Shown: positions 34,755-43,208 of the stretch, in pieces
How positions within the stretch are numbered: the stretch's first letter is position 1
Layout: the number at the start of each line of letters is the position of its first letter
From: Archangium sp.
GTDB taxonomy: Bacteria > Myxococcota > Myxococcia > Myxococcales > Myxococcaceae
DNA length: 64,000 bases
Direction of reading: 5' to 3'
NCBI GenBank assembly: GCA_030695565.1
Contig: JAUYRZ010000047.1
Coordinates: 1 to 64,000 of the forward strand
The notes under the pieces: model-generated
Seen by the model: only the letters and a program-made list of their open reading frames with translations
The model's database searches: none
Told to the model about the DNA's origin: nothing
Translations under genes and position numbers: made by a program

Positions 34755-35723
34755 ATGAACAACATGCGCAACAAGTTGAAGGCCGCCGCACTGGCAGGCG
34801 GGTTGGCCACCTTCCTCAGTCCGATTCACGCCGGGGCTCAGGCGCCTGAAGACGACCAGCCCACCAGGAAGACGACGGGTTCCCAGCCCAGCTCGACGAA
34901 AGACAGCGCGAAGGATCAGGGCAAGGCCGCCGACTCGAAGCGGCCGACGCTGTTGATCGGGGTGGTGACCATCACGCCCCTGCCGGCGAAGCACGCCAAG
35001 CTCCCCACGGGGGCTCGCTACGACGCGAAGCTACCGCACGCTGACGAGCTGCGCGCGAGCCTCGCTTCGGTGACCGGCGCAGTCTTCGGCAGCGACGGAG
35101 AGCTGAACGACGTCATCGACAAGCTGGTCGACCTGGATCGGGACCGGATGGACAAACACCCGCTGATGGAGGCCGACTTCGATCAGAAGCAGCTCTCAGC
35201 GCTCAAGGCGAAGGTCTCGCAGATCAAGAAGAGCTTCGAGGACAAGTACGGGGAGCCCTTCAAGATCGCAAAGAACGAGGTGTACGCGCCGCTGCAATTC
35301 GCGGAAGGGGAAATCACCGACGCCGCGCAGTTCAGCCAGAAGTGGCCCGTCGTCCTCAGCAGCACCAAGCAGGGCAGCAGCGCGCCGAAGAGCTCGGCCG
35401 CGGCGGGCAAGGAGCAGGGCCTCTCCGAGAAGGTCCGCGAGCAGGGCAACATCGAAGCGGGCCGTGATTTCGGCATCGCCCAGTTCCCGGCCGAGGCTGG
35501 CTTGCCTGTGACCATGGTGTCCTTCATCGACGAGGCGTTCGGCTGGAAGATCGACGTGTCCGACAGCCTCACCACCTCGCAGCTTCGGGACAACCTGCTC
35601 AAGCAGCTGACCACGATGAGCCAGCAGGTCGACAGGTGGCCGGCCAACGTGAACGACGCGTACCGGCTCGCCAGCCACCATGTGGCGATCGCGCTCGTCG
35701 GCACCCCCGGCAGTCAGAGCTGA
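34755..35723 (+). CDS. Exported protein of unknown function
   Basis: 322 residues. ATG 34755 is preceded by GGAGTGAACC. A type I signal peptide (LKAAALAGGLATFLSPIHAGAQA) is followed by a low-complexity Ser/Lys/Asp linker (~25-62). The mature domain alternates helices and strands: TLLIGVVTITP, ELRASLASVTGAVFGSDGE, FDQKQLSALKAKVSQIKKSFEDKYGE, GLPVTMVSFIDEAFGWKID and LRDNLLKQLTTMSQQV. There is no Cys and no recognised motif. It stands alone on the plus strand and is followed 13 bp later by a DUF421 fragment. Confidence 0.75.
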   Translation: MNNMRNKLKAAALAGGLATFLSPIHAGAQAPEDDQPTRKTTGSQPSSTKDSAKDQGKAADSKRPTLLIGVVTITPLPAKHAKLPTGARYDAKLPHADELRASLASVTGAVFGSDGELNDVIDKLVDLDRDRMDKHPLMEADFDQKQLSALKAKVSQIKKSFEDKYGEPFKIAKNEVYAPLQFAEGEITDAAQFSQKWPVVLSSTKQGSSAPKSSAAAGKEQGLSEKVREQGNIEAGRDFGIAQFPAEAGLPVTMVSFIDEAFGWKIDVSDSLTTSQLRDNLLKQLTTMSQQVDRWPANVNDAYRLASHHVAIALVGTPGSQS

Positions 35724-35736
35724 GCCGCTCGCCGCC

Positions 35737-35913
35737 ATGAAGCGCGAACGCATCACCGAAGGAGAGATCATGGCGGCGGTGCGCGGTGCCGGCCAGCCCC
35801 GGCTGGAAGACGCCGGCGCCGTGGTGCTGGAGACCGACGGCAGCCTGCACGTGCTCAACCCGCTGCGGGGGGCCGCGAGCACGCTTGAAGGCGTTCGCAT
35901 ACCGTCGTCCTGA
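35737..35913 (+). pseudogene. Orphan C-terminal fragment of a DUF421 (YetF-type) protein
   Basis: 58 residues: KRERITEGEIMAAVRGAGQP, then LEDAGAVVLETDGSLHVL. This matches the soluble C-terminal end of DUF421 membrane proteins ('R.RITEeEi.aalR..Gi..ledV.aVvLEtdGs.sVi'). The three membrane helices and first half of the domain that should precede it are absent, since the exported protein gene ends 13 bp upstream. It may be a pseudogene left by deletion, or a small free-standing protein from ATG 35737; no good ribosome site is seen. Confidence 0.6.
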
Positions 35914-35951
35914 CAGGTGGACGGTGATGCAGGGTGACGGCAGCAAGGTCG

Positions 35952-35970
35952 CTCCGACGTGATGTCGGAG
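35952..35970 (+). terminator. Hairpin, possible terminator
   Basis: CTCCGAC and GTCGGAG are perfect seven-base arms around a five-base loop, 39 bp after the DUF421 fragment. There is no U-run, so Rho-independent termination is uncertain. Confidence 0.35.
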
Positions 35971-36196
35971 TGCGGTTCTGATCCCCTTCTCGAGCCCTGA
36001 CCGACGCCGCGAGACGCGACAGAAGTCTTCGGCGGCTTCAGCACCGGTGTGAAGCCAAGCCGGCACGGCGGTGTTGCTGCTGATCGGCGCCAACGACCTC
36101 GTCACCTCGGCGCCCGCCAAGAAGTCCGTCGAGGCGCAGGTCACCAGGTGCGCAAGGAGCGCTGCGCCGGGCGGCCGTTCCCCATAAGATGGTTCG

Positions 36197-37036
36197 GTGC
36201 ACGCGCGGCAGACAGCACGGAGGCGCTTGGCCGGCGCCGCGGTCGGCCTCCTGCTGGTCGGCTGGCTCGACTTGATCACCGGCGTGGAGGTGCGGGTGTA
36301 CCCGCTCTACTTCCTCCCGGTCGCGCTGGGCGCCTGGTCTCATGGGCGCCGCGCGGCGGTGGCCCTGTCGCTGACAGCCACGGTCATCTGGGTGATGAGC
36401 AACCGCCAGGCTGGGCTCATCTACAGCCACCCGGCCATCTGGGCGATCAACTCGCTGGCCCAGCTGATGGGCTTCAGCGTCATCGGGCTGTTGATCGCCG
36501 AGTTGCACCGGCGCCTCCAGGCCGAAGCCGCGCTCAGCCGCACCGACACCCTCACGGGGCTCGCCAACGTGCGGGCCTTCCGCGATCAGCTCGCGGTGGT
36601 GCTGGGCCTGGCCCGCCGCGGCGGCCGGAGCACCACCCTCGTGTACGTGGACCTCGATCACTTCAAGGCGGTCAACGACACGCGAGGGCACGCCGCCGGC
36701 GACCAGGTGCTGCGCGCGACTGCCGCCTGCCTGCGGGAGGCCGCCCGCGCCACCGACCTCGCAGCCCGGTTGGGCGGCGACGAGTTCGCCCTGTTGCTGC
36801 CCGAGACCAACGCCGAAGGGGCGCGGGCGGTGCTGGATCGGTTCCGGACCCGACTCGCCGAGACGATGCTGCGGGGTGGGTGGCACGTCACCGCCAGCAT
36901 CGGCGCCGTGGTTTTCCCCCTGGCGCCCGCCGAGCCAGCAGCAGCACTGGAGGCGGCCGACGCCCAGATGTACCTGGCCAAGCAAGCGGGGCGCGATCGC
37001 TGCACCATCGAGGTGCTCCACAGCCCCGCGGCCTGA
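36197..37036 (+). CDS. Membrane diguanylate cyclase
   Basis: 279 residues from GTG 36197. It makes c-di-GMP from two GTP. The N-terminal ~100 residues form about three membrane segments (LAGAAVGLLLVGWLDL; YFLPVALGAW; AVALSLTATVIWVM; AQLMGFSVIGLLIA). The GGDEF domain begins DTLTGLANVRAFRDQL and has the active-site motif GGDEF at 193-197, with metal-site DLDHFKAVND upstream. An RxxD inhibition site (RATD) lies five residues before GGDEF, so product inhibition is likely. It is the only c-di-GMP enzyme in the window; the MshEN-type domain of the protein at 6495-8699 could be a receptor, which is inference. Confidence 0.92.
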   Translation: MHARQTARRRLAGAAVGLLLVGWLDLITGVEVRVYPLYFLPVALGAWSHGRRAAVALSLTATVIWVMSNRQAGLIYSHPAIWAINSLAQLMGFSVIGLLIAELHRRLQAEAALSRTDTLTGLANVRAFRDQLAVVLGLARRGGRSTTLVYVDLDHFKAVNDTRGHAAGDQVLRATAACLREAARATDLAARLGGDEFALLLPETNAEGARAVLDRFRTRLAETMLRGGWHVTASIGAVVFPLAPAEPAAALEAADAQMYLAKQAGRDRCTIEVLHSPAA

Positions 37037-37166
37037 GGCTCTGGGCCGCTTCCGCGACGCCGGGCGCCGAGCTGCCACCGGCACCGGCGTCCCACCTCCG
37101 CCCACTGCGCCCCGGCCAGCAGCTGCTGCCAGCGCCCGCGGTCGATCGGGGACTAGAATTGAGGCC

Positions 37167-38477
37167 ATGTGGCGTTTCCCCCTGCTTCTCCTGCTCGGCC
37201 TCGCCGGGCCGGCCCGCGCCCAGGCTCCGGGCGACGACGACCTCGCCAACGCGTTTGGCCCCCCGCGTGAGCTCAAGATCTTCGAGCCTGAGCACAACGT
37301 GCCTCCGCCTCCTGCGCTCGATGATCCGAACGCGCCAGTGCGCGCCGCCTTCGAGCCCGACCTCGCCGCGGCGAAGAAGGCGCTCGACTCGGGCGACGCG
37401 GCGGCCGCGCGTGAGCAGCTCACCATGCTCGAGCTGAGCGCCTTCGTGCTGGGCGGCACCGACCGGGTGCGGGTGCACCAACTCCAGCGCGCCGCGGCGC
37501 TCGCGCTCGAGGATCTCAAGTCGCTGGGCGAGCTCGACGAGAAGTGGGTCGCGGCGTGTGGCCCGGGCGACGTCGCACCCTGCCGTCACGCCGCCCTGGC
37601 GGCGATGGCCACGCACGACAAGGCGCGCGCCGAGAAGATCCAGGCCGCCGACGCGTGCGTCGAAGCCGCGGAGAAGTCACCCGGGAAGCCGGCTCCGGCG
37701 TGCCTGAGCAGCGCGCGGGCGCTGTACCAGAAGGCCGACGACACCTTGATGATCGCGCGCGCAGATCTCGTCACCGCGCTCTCGCTGGCCGCCGACCCGA
37801 AGCAGTCGAAGGCAGCGAAAAAGGCCCTCACGAAGATCGGAGACTTCATCGATGGCCGCAATGGGGCCGTTCGGCAGCTGGCGTTCGATGCGCGGGCGAA
37901 GCTCGAGCTCTCGGAAGGCAACGTCGACGACGCCGCGAGGAGCGCGCTCCAGGGTGCAGAGGCCTGGGCCAGCACCTTGCCCCTCGAGCGGCGGCACTGG
38001 GCACGCACGCCGATGGTCGACGTCGCGTGCGCGGCCTACGACAAGCACCACGGCACCGACGCCTGCCGCCAGCTCGAGAAGACGGTGGTGGGGTTTTACG
38101 TGTTCCACGATTTCTCCGACGAGCGCCTCGGAGACCGCCAGCTCATCAGCCACGAGAAGCTGGTGCAGGTGAACGCGCACTACGGCATCTTGATGAAGGA
38201 CTGTCTGGCCGCGGAGATCCGGCAGATCGCAGACAAAGCGGCGGTCTCGTACCTGGTGAACTGGTTGGTGCTCAGCACGGGGCGCGTCGACAACTTCCAC
38301 TCAGCGAGCTCGGTGCAGGACCAGAGCCTCTTCGTCAAATGCCTGCGCGAGCAGTTCGGGTATTGGCGGTACCCCAGCCACGACGCAGACCCCCAGCGCA
38401 TTCAGCAGGGCTTCTCGGTGAAGAGCACCACGCGCAGCACCGAAGAGACTGAGCCGACCTCCACGCGCGATGAATGA
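37167..38477 (+). CDS. Exported protein with AgmX/PglI C-terminal domain
   Basis: 436 residues from ATG 37167, preceded by GAGG; the frame is open further upstream through the end of the GGDEF gene. A type I signal peptide (MWRFPLLLLLGLAGPARAQA) leads to a long helical, Ala-rich middle (~60-320, TPR-like). The C-terminus (EIRQIADKAAVSYLVNWLVL ... CLREQFGYWRYP ... QGFSV) is the AgmX/PglI domain known from myxobacterial gliding-motility (adventurous) proteins. Most such domains sit at the end of exported lipoproteins. A short related fragment occurs at 44085-44183. Confidence 0.75.
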   Translation: MWRFPLLLLLGLAGPARAQAPGDDDLANAFGPPRELKIFEPEHNVPPPPALDDPNAPVRAAFEPDLAAAKKALDSGDAAAAREQLTMLELSAFVLGGTDRVRVHQLQRAAALALEDLKSLGELDEKWVAACGPGDVAPCRHAALAAMATHDKARAEKIQAADACVEAAEKSPGKPAPACLSSARALYQKADDTLMIARADLVTALSLAADPKQSKAAKKALTKIGDFIDGRNGAVRQLAFDARAKLELSEGNVDDAARSALQGAEAWASTLPLERRHWARTPMVDVACAAYDKHHGTDACRQLEKTVVGFYVFHDFSDERLGDRQLISHEKLVQVNAHYGILMKDCLAAEIRQIADKAAVSYLVNWLVLSTGRVDNFHSASSVQDQSLFVKCLREQFGYWRYPSHDADPQRIQQGFSVKSTTRSTEETEPTSTRDE

Positions 38478-38516
38478 ACCGCCGTGGGGCTGCGCTCATC
38501 GACGGCGCGATGACCT

Positions 38517-39338
38517 TCAGGCACTGACGGTGACGACGAAGCCCTGAATCTTCCCCTCGACGGGTCCCTCGCCGAAGCGAGCCGCGATCGCCGCAGTCGC
38601 GTGATCCGTCATGGCGCTCAGCGAGGCCCCGCGCGATTCGAGCTCAGCGCGCATCGGCGTGCCCTGACACAGCGCCAACGCGGGAACTCGAGCGCTCGCA
38701 GCCCGGCTGCGCGCGGTCACCGTGTCGATCGTCGCGGGGTTGCTGAAGCCTCCGTCGCGCAGGTCCTTCGAGATCTGCGCGTGATCGAAGTAGCCGTGCG
38801 GGGTGCGGGCCATGAAGGTGAGCTTGTTCGTCGGGAAGAGAGGGTTGAGCGCCTGCAAGACGGCGTTCGCGAACTCGTTCTCTTCGATCCGATCCCACAC
38901 GTTGAAAAGGAACGTTCCGCCCGGGCGCAGCACCCGGCGCGTCTCGGCGAATGCCTTGCCTTTATCGGGGAAGAACATTGCGCCGAACTGGCACAGCACC
39001 AGGTCGAACGAGCTGTCGTCGAACGGCAACTTCATCGCATCGGCCTGGCGCCACTCGACGGGGCGGCTGGTGCCGACTGCGGCTGCGCGCTCCAGCATGC
39101 CGGGGTTCAGATCGGTCGCGATGATCGGCGCGGTGATCGCGCTCGCCAGCCGTCTCGTCACGACGCCGGTTCCTGCGGCCAGCTCGAGCACCCGCGTCGG
39201 ATTGCGGCCCACGGCGCGCTTCACGAGATCGTCCGCGTAGACCTCGAAGATCAGCGGGACCATGTACTCGTCGTAGAGCTGAGGAATCGACCCGGCGAAG
39301 ACGGCGTCGGAAGTGAGCATTTGCGCAGTGAGCGCCAT
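38517..39338 (-). CDS. SAM-dependent class I methyltransferase
   Basis: 273 residues from ATG 39338; the frame extends further but the upstream part does not resemble the family. Motif I is VLELAAGTGVVTRRLA (SAM-binding), the acidic end of strand 2 is IIATDLNPGML, then ADAMKLPFDDSSFDLVLCQFG, a ubiE/methyltransf_11 pattern, and RVLRPGGTFLFNVWD (post-III). The C-terminal half would bind the substrate and is not diagnostic. Substrate unknown. It is separated from the cNMP-binding gene by 165 bp on the same strand and converges with the AgmX/PglI gene. Confidence 0.88.
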   Translation of the reverse strand: MALTAQMLTSDAVFAGSIPQLYDEYMVPLIFEVYADDLVKRAVGRNPTRVLELAAGTGVVTRRLASAITAPIIATDLNPGMLERAAAVGTSRPVEWRQADAMKLPFDDSSFDLVLCQFGAMFFPDKGKAFAETRRVLRPGGTFLFNVWDRIEENEFANAVLQALNPLFPTNKLTFMARTPHGYFDHAQISKDLRDGGFSNPATIDTVTARSRAASARVPALALCQGTPMRAELESRGASLSAMTDHATAAIAARFGEGPVEGKIQGFVVTVSA

Positions 39339-39503
39339 TCGCGTCGACGGTTCAAGGGGCTCGGTCTTGAAGGCACTCAACGGCTCGGCCAGCCCCGAGC
39401 CACGCAGGTGCTTCCAGCGAATCGACGCCGTCGCCGACCTCGTGCTCGCCGGCAACCACGAGAAAGAAGCCGCGCTGCCCATGCATGACGAGCGGGCCTG
39501 GGC

Positions 39504-40031
39504 TCAGCCGACCGCGCGCCGCAGCTCTGAGCGTGCGACGGCCAGTCCCTTCTTGCCACCGCTGATCAAGCGCTCGTTGAGGGCTGCGAGGCGATCGGCC
39601 ATCTGGTGAGCGAGGTTGTTGACGACCTTGAGGGCCGCGAGGTCGTGAAGCACGAGGCGCTTCTGAAACTGCGGGCCGGAGATCCGCAGGACGGTCACAG
39701 CGCAGATCGCGGTCACCGTGGCCGAGCGCCGGGGCACTGCGCGAAAGAGGGAAAGCTCGCCCAGCGCGCTCCCCGGACCCACCTCAGCGAGGAGCTGCCC
39801 CTCGCTCGAAATCTCGACGTCTCCGCTGAGCACGATGAACAGCGCGTCTGCGGGCTGCTTCTCCCGAAAGAGGCACGCCCCCGCTTCGAGCTGGCGTACT
39901 TCGCAGAGCGCAAAGAGCGACTCGACTTCCTCGGGGCTGAGGCCCTTGCAGAGGGTGCTCTCGGCGAAGCGCTTGAGCAAAGAGGCGGCCACCATCAACG
40001 CTAACTGGCTGTCGGCGTCGGCGCTCTCCAC
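39504..40031 (-). CDS. Cyclic-nucleotide-binding domain protein
   Basis: 175 residues, GTG start at 40031 (ATG 39995 is an alternative). A single cNMP-binding beta-roll occupies ~25-150: CLFREKQPADALFIVLSGDVEI, then the phosphate-binding cassette GSALGELSLFRAVPRRSATV, with the Glu and Arg that contact the ribose-phosphate. There is no helix-turn-helix, so it is not a CRP-type transcription factor. The C-terminal helix is basic. In myxobacteria such small cNMP proteins are numerous and mostly uncharacterised. Possibly co-transcribed with the methyltransferase. Confidence 0.85.
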   Translation of the reverse strand: MESADADSQLALMVAASLLKRFAESTLCKGLSPEEVESLFALCEVRQLEAGACLFREKQPADALFIVLSGDVEISSEGQLLAEVGPGSALGELSLFRAVPRRSATVTAICAVTVLRISGPQFQKRLVLHDLAALKVVNNLAHQMADRLAALNERLISGGKKGLAVARSELRRAVG

Positions 40032-40213
40032 TCGACTCGCACCGGCTGCTGCTCCCGGCGCACTCGCCGGTGGTCGTGCGTGCTGCTCTCACGCATGGCC
40101 TCACTCATCCACGGTCGCGGCCCCGATGCAGCCCCGCGTGGTGGCGCGCCGGCAGGTGTTCGCCCGTCGTTGATGACGGGGCGCGCGCCAGCGGCCAACG
40201 TTAGGTCGAGCCC

Positions 40214-40636
40214 ATGGCCCGCTACGCCACCACCGTCTCGACTCGCCTGTCACCCGCTGACGCTTTTGCCTTCATGGCCGACGTGCGTCGCTTCGCCGAC
40301 TGGGACCCCGGCGTCTCGAAGGCGGTCCGCGTCTCGGGCGATGGCCCAGCAGGGTCGGTCTACGAGCTGACCATCGCGCCCGGGGGCACGGTCATGCGCT
40401 ACGAGGTGACTGCCCTCGAGGCGCCGCGGTTGTTGCGAATGGTGGCCAGGACGCGCTTCCTCTCCTCGACCGACGAGGTTCGCGTCGAGCCCTCGAAAGC
40501 CGGGTCGGTGGTGACGTATGACGCGGTGCTCACGCTCAACGGCGCCCTCGGCCTGGTGGACCCGCTGCTGCAACTGGCGTTCAACCGCCTGGGCGACCGC
40601 GCCGCTGCGGGCCTCAAGCGTGCGCTCAGCACCTGA
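40214..40636 (+). CDS. SRPBCC (START-like) family protein
   Basis: 140 residues. The helix-grip fold pattern is clear: RYATTVSTRLSPADAFAFMAD, VRRFADWDPGVSKAVRV, VMRYEVTALEAPRLLRMVAR and a long C-terminal helix ([26 protein letters not shown]). This is the polyketide cyclase/dehydrase-like group that binds hydrophobic ligands in a deep pocket. No catalytic residues can be inferred. It is a single plus-strand gene that converges with the hybrid kinase 34 bp downstream. Confidence 0.85.
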   Translation: MARYATTVSTRLSPADAFAFMADVRRFADWDPGVSKAVRVSGDGPAGSVYELTIAPGGTVMRYEVTALEAPRLLRMVARTRFLSSTDEVRVEPSKAGSVVTYDAVLTLNGALGLVDPLLQLAFNRLGDRAAAGLKRALST

Positions 40637-40670
40637 GGCAGAGAGCGGCTGGCAGACGCCAGCGCGGGGC

Positions 40671-42218
40671 TCAACCGGTGGGGCCGCCGAACGTGTCGTG
40701 CATGAAGGCGAAGAGCTCTGCGGGTGCCAGGGGCTTGGTGAAGTGGGCGTCGAACCCCGCCTCTTCGCTCAATCGTTTGTCCTCGGCGGCGCCCCAGCCC
40801 GTCAGGGCGACCAGAGTGCACCCGGCGGTGTGGGGGTCGGCGCGCAAGGAGCGTGCGACCTCGTAGCCTTCGAGGTCGGGCAGGCCGATGTCGAGGAGGA
40901 TCAAGTCGGGCCTCCACGACGCAGCGCGTTCGAGGCCTGCGCGCCCCGAATGAGCGATGCGCACCGCGTGCCCGCCGAGCTCCATCAGCATGCACATCGT
41001 CTCGGCGTTGTCCTGGTTGTCTTCGACGATCAGCACGTTGAGCGGCCGCACCGGGCGCTCGCCCTCCTGCCACGAGGGCGACGCATCACGACGGGCGGCA
41101 GCCACCGTGGGCAGGTGGATGGTGAAGGTGCTGCCGGCGCCCAGCCCGGGGCTCTGGGCCTCGATGCGGCCGCCGTGCATCTTGGTCAAGGTGCGGGCGA
41201 GCGCGAGCCCGATGCCCAGGCCCCCCTGGGCCTTGTTCAGGGTGCCGGCCACCTGGCCGAACATCTCGAAGATCGAGGCCTGCCGCTGCGGCTCGATGCC
41301 GGCGCCGGTGTCGCGCACCCGAATGGCCACCGCGTCGCGCAGCGGCTCGACCTCCAGCTCGACGCGGCCGCCGCGCGGAGTGTATTTCGCCGCGTTGTTG
41401 AGCACGTTGGACAAGACCTGCGAGAGCCGCGTGAGGTCAGCCTCGAGGAAGAGGGCGCCGGAGCCCTCGGGGAGGATCAGCCGAAACGTGTGGCCGGCGG
41501 CTTCGATCACCGGCCGGCTCGCTTCGAGCGCCGAGTCGATGAGCTGGCGCAGCTCGATCCGCGCCAGGGTGAGCTCGATCTTCCCGCTCTCGATGCGGGC
41601 GACGTCCATCAGGTCGTCGATGAGACGGACCATGTGCGCCACCTGCCGCTCCATCATCGCCCGAGCACGGCCCCCCTCGGTGGGCAGCTCGACCTGCTTC
41701 ATGATCTCCAGGCCTGTGCGGATCGGCGCCAGGGGGTTGCGCAGCTCGTGCGCGAGGGTGGCAAGGAACTCCGTCTTGCGCCGGTCGGCCCCATGCAGCC
41801 GCTCGTTGGCCGCCTCGAGCTGGGAGCGCGTCGCGAGCAGCTCGGCCTCGTACTTGTGCCGATCGTTCACCACCATCACCGCCAGCTCGTCGAACACCTG
41901 CGCGCCATGCCGGCGGCGTACTGCATTGAAGAGGATGGGCACGATGGCGCCGCTGCGGTGCACCACGTCGAGCTTCACCTCGGCCACCGAGCCCTGCATC
42001 TCCATCAAGGGCGCCCAGTGCGTCTGGTGGAAGATGCGCCCGCCCATGGTGAGCAGCTCTTGAACGCGGCGGCCGACCAACTCGACCGCTGTGAAGCCCG
42101 TCCAGGAGCAGAAGGTCGCGTTGACGCGCACGATGGTGCCGTCGGGGTTGGTGAGCACGAGACCGCAGGCCGCGTTCTCGAACAACGACTCGCCATCAGG
42201 CGTCACCCCCCCGCCCAC
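40671..42218 (-). CDS. PAS-containing hybrid histidine kinase, partner of an RsbQ-like hydrolase
   Basis: 515 residues, GTG start at 42218, one base after the stop of the RsbQ-like gene. The N-terminal PAS domain (FENAACGLVLTNPDGTIVRVNATFCSWTGF) is of the type found in RsbP and phosphodiesterase-like sensors. The phosphoacceptor His157 is in FLATLAHELRNPLAPI; the HATPase_c domain has NVLNNAAKYT, DTGAGI and GGLGIGLALA; the receiver has Asp443 in LILLDIGLPDLEG. In Bacillus, RsbQ activates the PAS domain of the phosphatase RsbP. Here the output is a kinase/receiver, so a similar ligand-relay is inferred. Confidence 0.9.
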   Translation of the reverse strand: MGGGVTPDGESLFENAACGLVLTNPDGTIVRVNATFCSWTGFTAVELVGRRVQELLTMGGRIFHQTHWAPLMEMQGSVAEVKLDVVHRSGAIVPILFNAVRRRHGAQVFDELAVMVVNDRHKYEAELLATRSQLEAANERLHGADRRKTEFLATLAHELRNPLAPIRTGLEIMKQVELPTEGGRARAMMERQVAHMVRLIDDLMDVARIESGKIELTLARIELRQLIDSALEASRPVIEAAGHTFRLILPEGSGALFLEADLTRLSQVLSNVLNNAAKYTPRGGRVELEVEPLRDAVAIRVRDTGAGIEPQRQASIFEMFGQVAGTLNKAQGGLGIGLALARTLTKMHGGRIEAQSPGLGAGSTFTIHLPTVAAARRDASPSWQEGERPVRPLNVLIVEDNQDNAETMCMLMELGGHAVRIAHSGRAGLERAASWRPDLILLDIGLPDLEGYEVARSLRADPHTAGCTLVALTGWGAAEDKRLSEEAGFDAHFTKPLAPAELFAFMHDTFGGPTG

Positions 42219-42219
42219 G

Positions 42220-43023
42220 TCAAAGATCCAGCTCGGTCAGGAAGCCCCGCATCGCGTCGAAGGTGGACCCCGGCGAGCTCAGATGCGGGCAGTGCCCGAC
42301 GTTCTCCACCACACGCAACGAGCTGTGCCGAATCGCCTTGTGCATGAACTCGCCGACCGGGCGCGGCGCGATCGAGTCTTCACTGCACTGAACGATCAGC
42401 GAAGGGGTGGTCACCAGGGGCAGGTCTTTGCGGTGGTCGGCGGTGAAGGTGACGCGGGCGAAGTGTTTGGCGATGTCGGGGTTGGTGCGGCAGAAGCTGT
42501 TGGTGAGCTCGACGCCCAGCTCAGGCTTGTGGGGCGCGCCCATGATCGCCGGCGCCATGTTGCTCGACCAGCCCAGGTAGTTGCTCTCCAGGGCCTGCAG
42601 GAGCCCCTCGATGTCCCCGCGGGAGAAGCCCCCGATGTAGTCGCCGTCGTTGATGTAGCTGGGCGACGGGCCGACCATCAGGTTCGCGGCGAAGCGGTGC
42701 GGCTCCTTGATCGCCGCCAGCATGCCGATGATCGCGCTGACCGAGTGCCCCACGAAGATGAGCGGGCCCACGGCAAACTGATCGGCGATCTCCAGCACGT
42801 CGTCGGCGTAGCCGTGCAGCGTGGAGTACTTCCGGTAGTCGTAGGCCGAGAGATCCGACTTCCCGCTGCCCACCAGGTCGAAGAGGATCAGTCGGTAACG
42901 CGCTCCGAAGGAAGGCGTCAGGTTGCGCCACATGGTCTGATCACAGCCAAACCCGTGTGCGAACAGCATCGTGGCAGGCCCATCCCCGTGGACTGTGATG
43001 TTGTTGCGCTGCTGAAGCTTCAT
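42220..43023 (-). CDS. rsbQ: RsbQ-like alpha/beta hydrolase
   Basis: 267 residues from ATG 43023, with GGAGG ideally spaced upstream. It closely follows Bacillus RsbQ: FAHGFGCDQTMWRNLTPSF, LFDLVGSGKSDLSAYD, YSTLHGYADDVLEIAD, VGHSVSAIIGMLAAI, MVGPSPSYINDGDYIGGF and VENVGHCPHLSSPG. The triad is Ser94 (GHSVS), an Asp in CSEDSIAP and His in GHCPH. RsbQ is thought to make or deliver a small ligand to its partner PAS domain under energy stress. The kinase gene starts one base downstream, so the pair is a two-gene module. Confidence 0.93.
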   Translation of the reverse strand: MKLQQRNNITVHGDGPATMLFAHGFGCDQTMWRNLTPSFGARYRLILFDLVGSGKSDLSAYDYRKYSTLHGYADDVLEIADQFAVGPLIFVGHSVSAIIGMLAAIKEPHRFAANLMVGPSPSYINDGDYIGGFSRGDIEGLLQALESNYLGWSSNMAPAIMGAPHKPELGVELTNSFCRTNPDIAKHFARVTFTADHRKDLPLVTTPSLIVQCSEDSIAPRPVGEFMHKAIRHSSLRVVENVGHCPHLSSPGSTFDAMRGFLTELDL

Positions 43024-43182
43024 GACGCCTCCATTGCTCACAGTAAGAGCGAGTGCCTACTGCGGCCGCGCTCATCCCCGGCAGCGCCATCAATGGGGGG
43101 GCGTCGGGTCCCCTTTTCCTCCCCGGAAGGTCAGCAGTCGTGGGCCTGGTTTTCCCGGTTCGTTCTTCTTCTTTTTTGAAAT

Positions 43183-43208
43183 GAAGCGCTGATCTACGAA
43201 GCGCTGAT
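43183..43208 (+). repeat. 11-bp direct repeat at a start codon
   Basis: GAAGCGCTGAT occurs at 43183-43193 and 43198-43208; the ATG of the following gene lies in the second copy. A T-rich stretch (TTCTTCTTCTTTTTT) is just upstream. No ribosome site is visible before this start. Possible regulatory role. Confidence 0.4.

Noticed and set aside
36038-37519. 493-residue minus-strand frame and the 462-residue plus-strand frame over 36049-37437
   Set aside because: Both are out of frame with the GGDEF and AgmX/PglI genes and have no domain or signal.
40518-42347. 609-residue plus-strand frame
   Set aside because: Antisense to the PAS hybrid kinase, whose catalytic motifs are all present.
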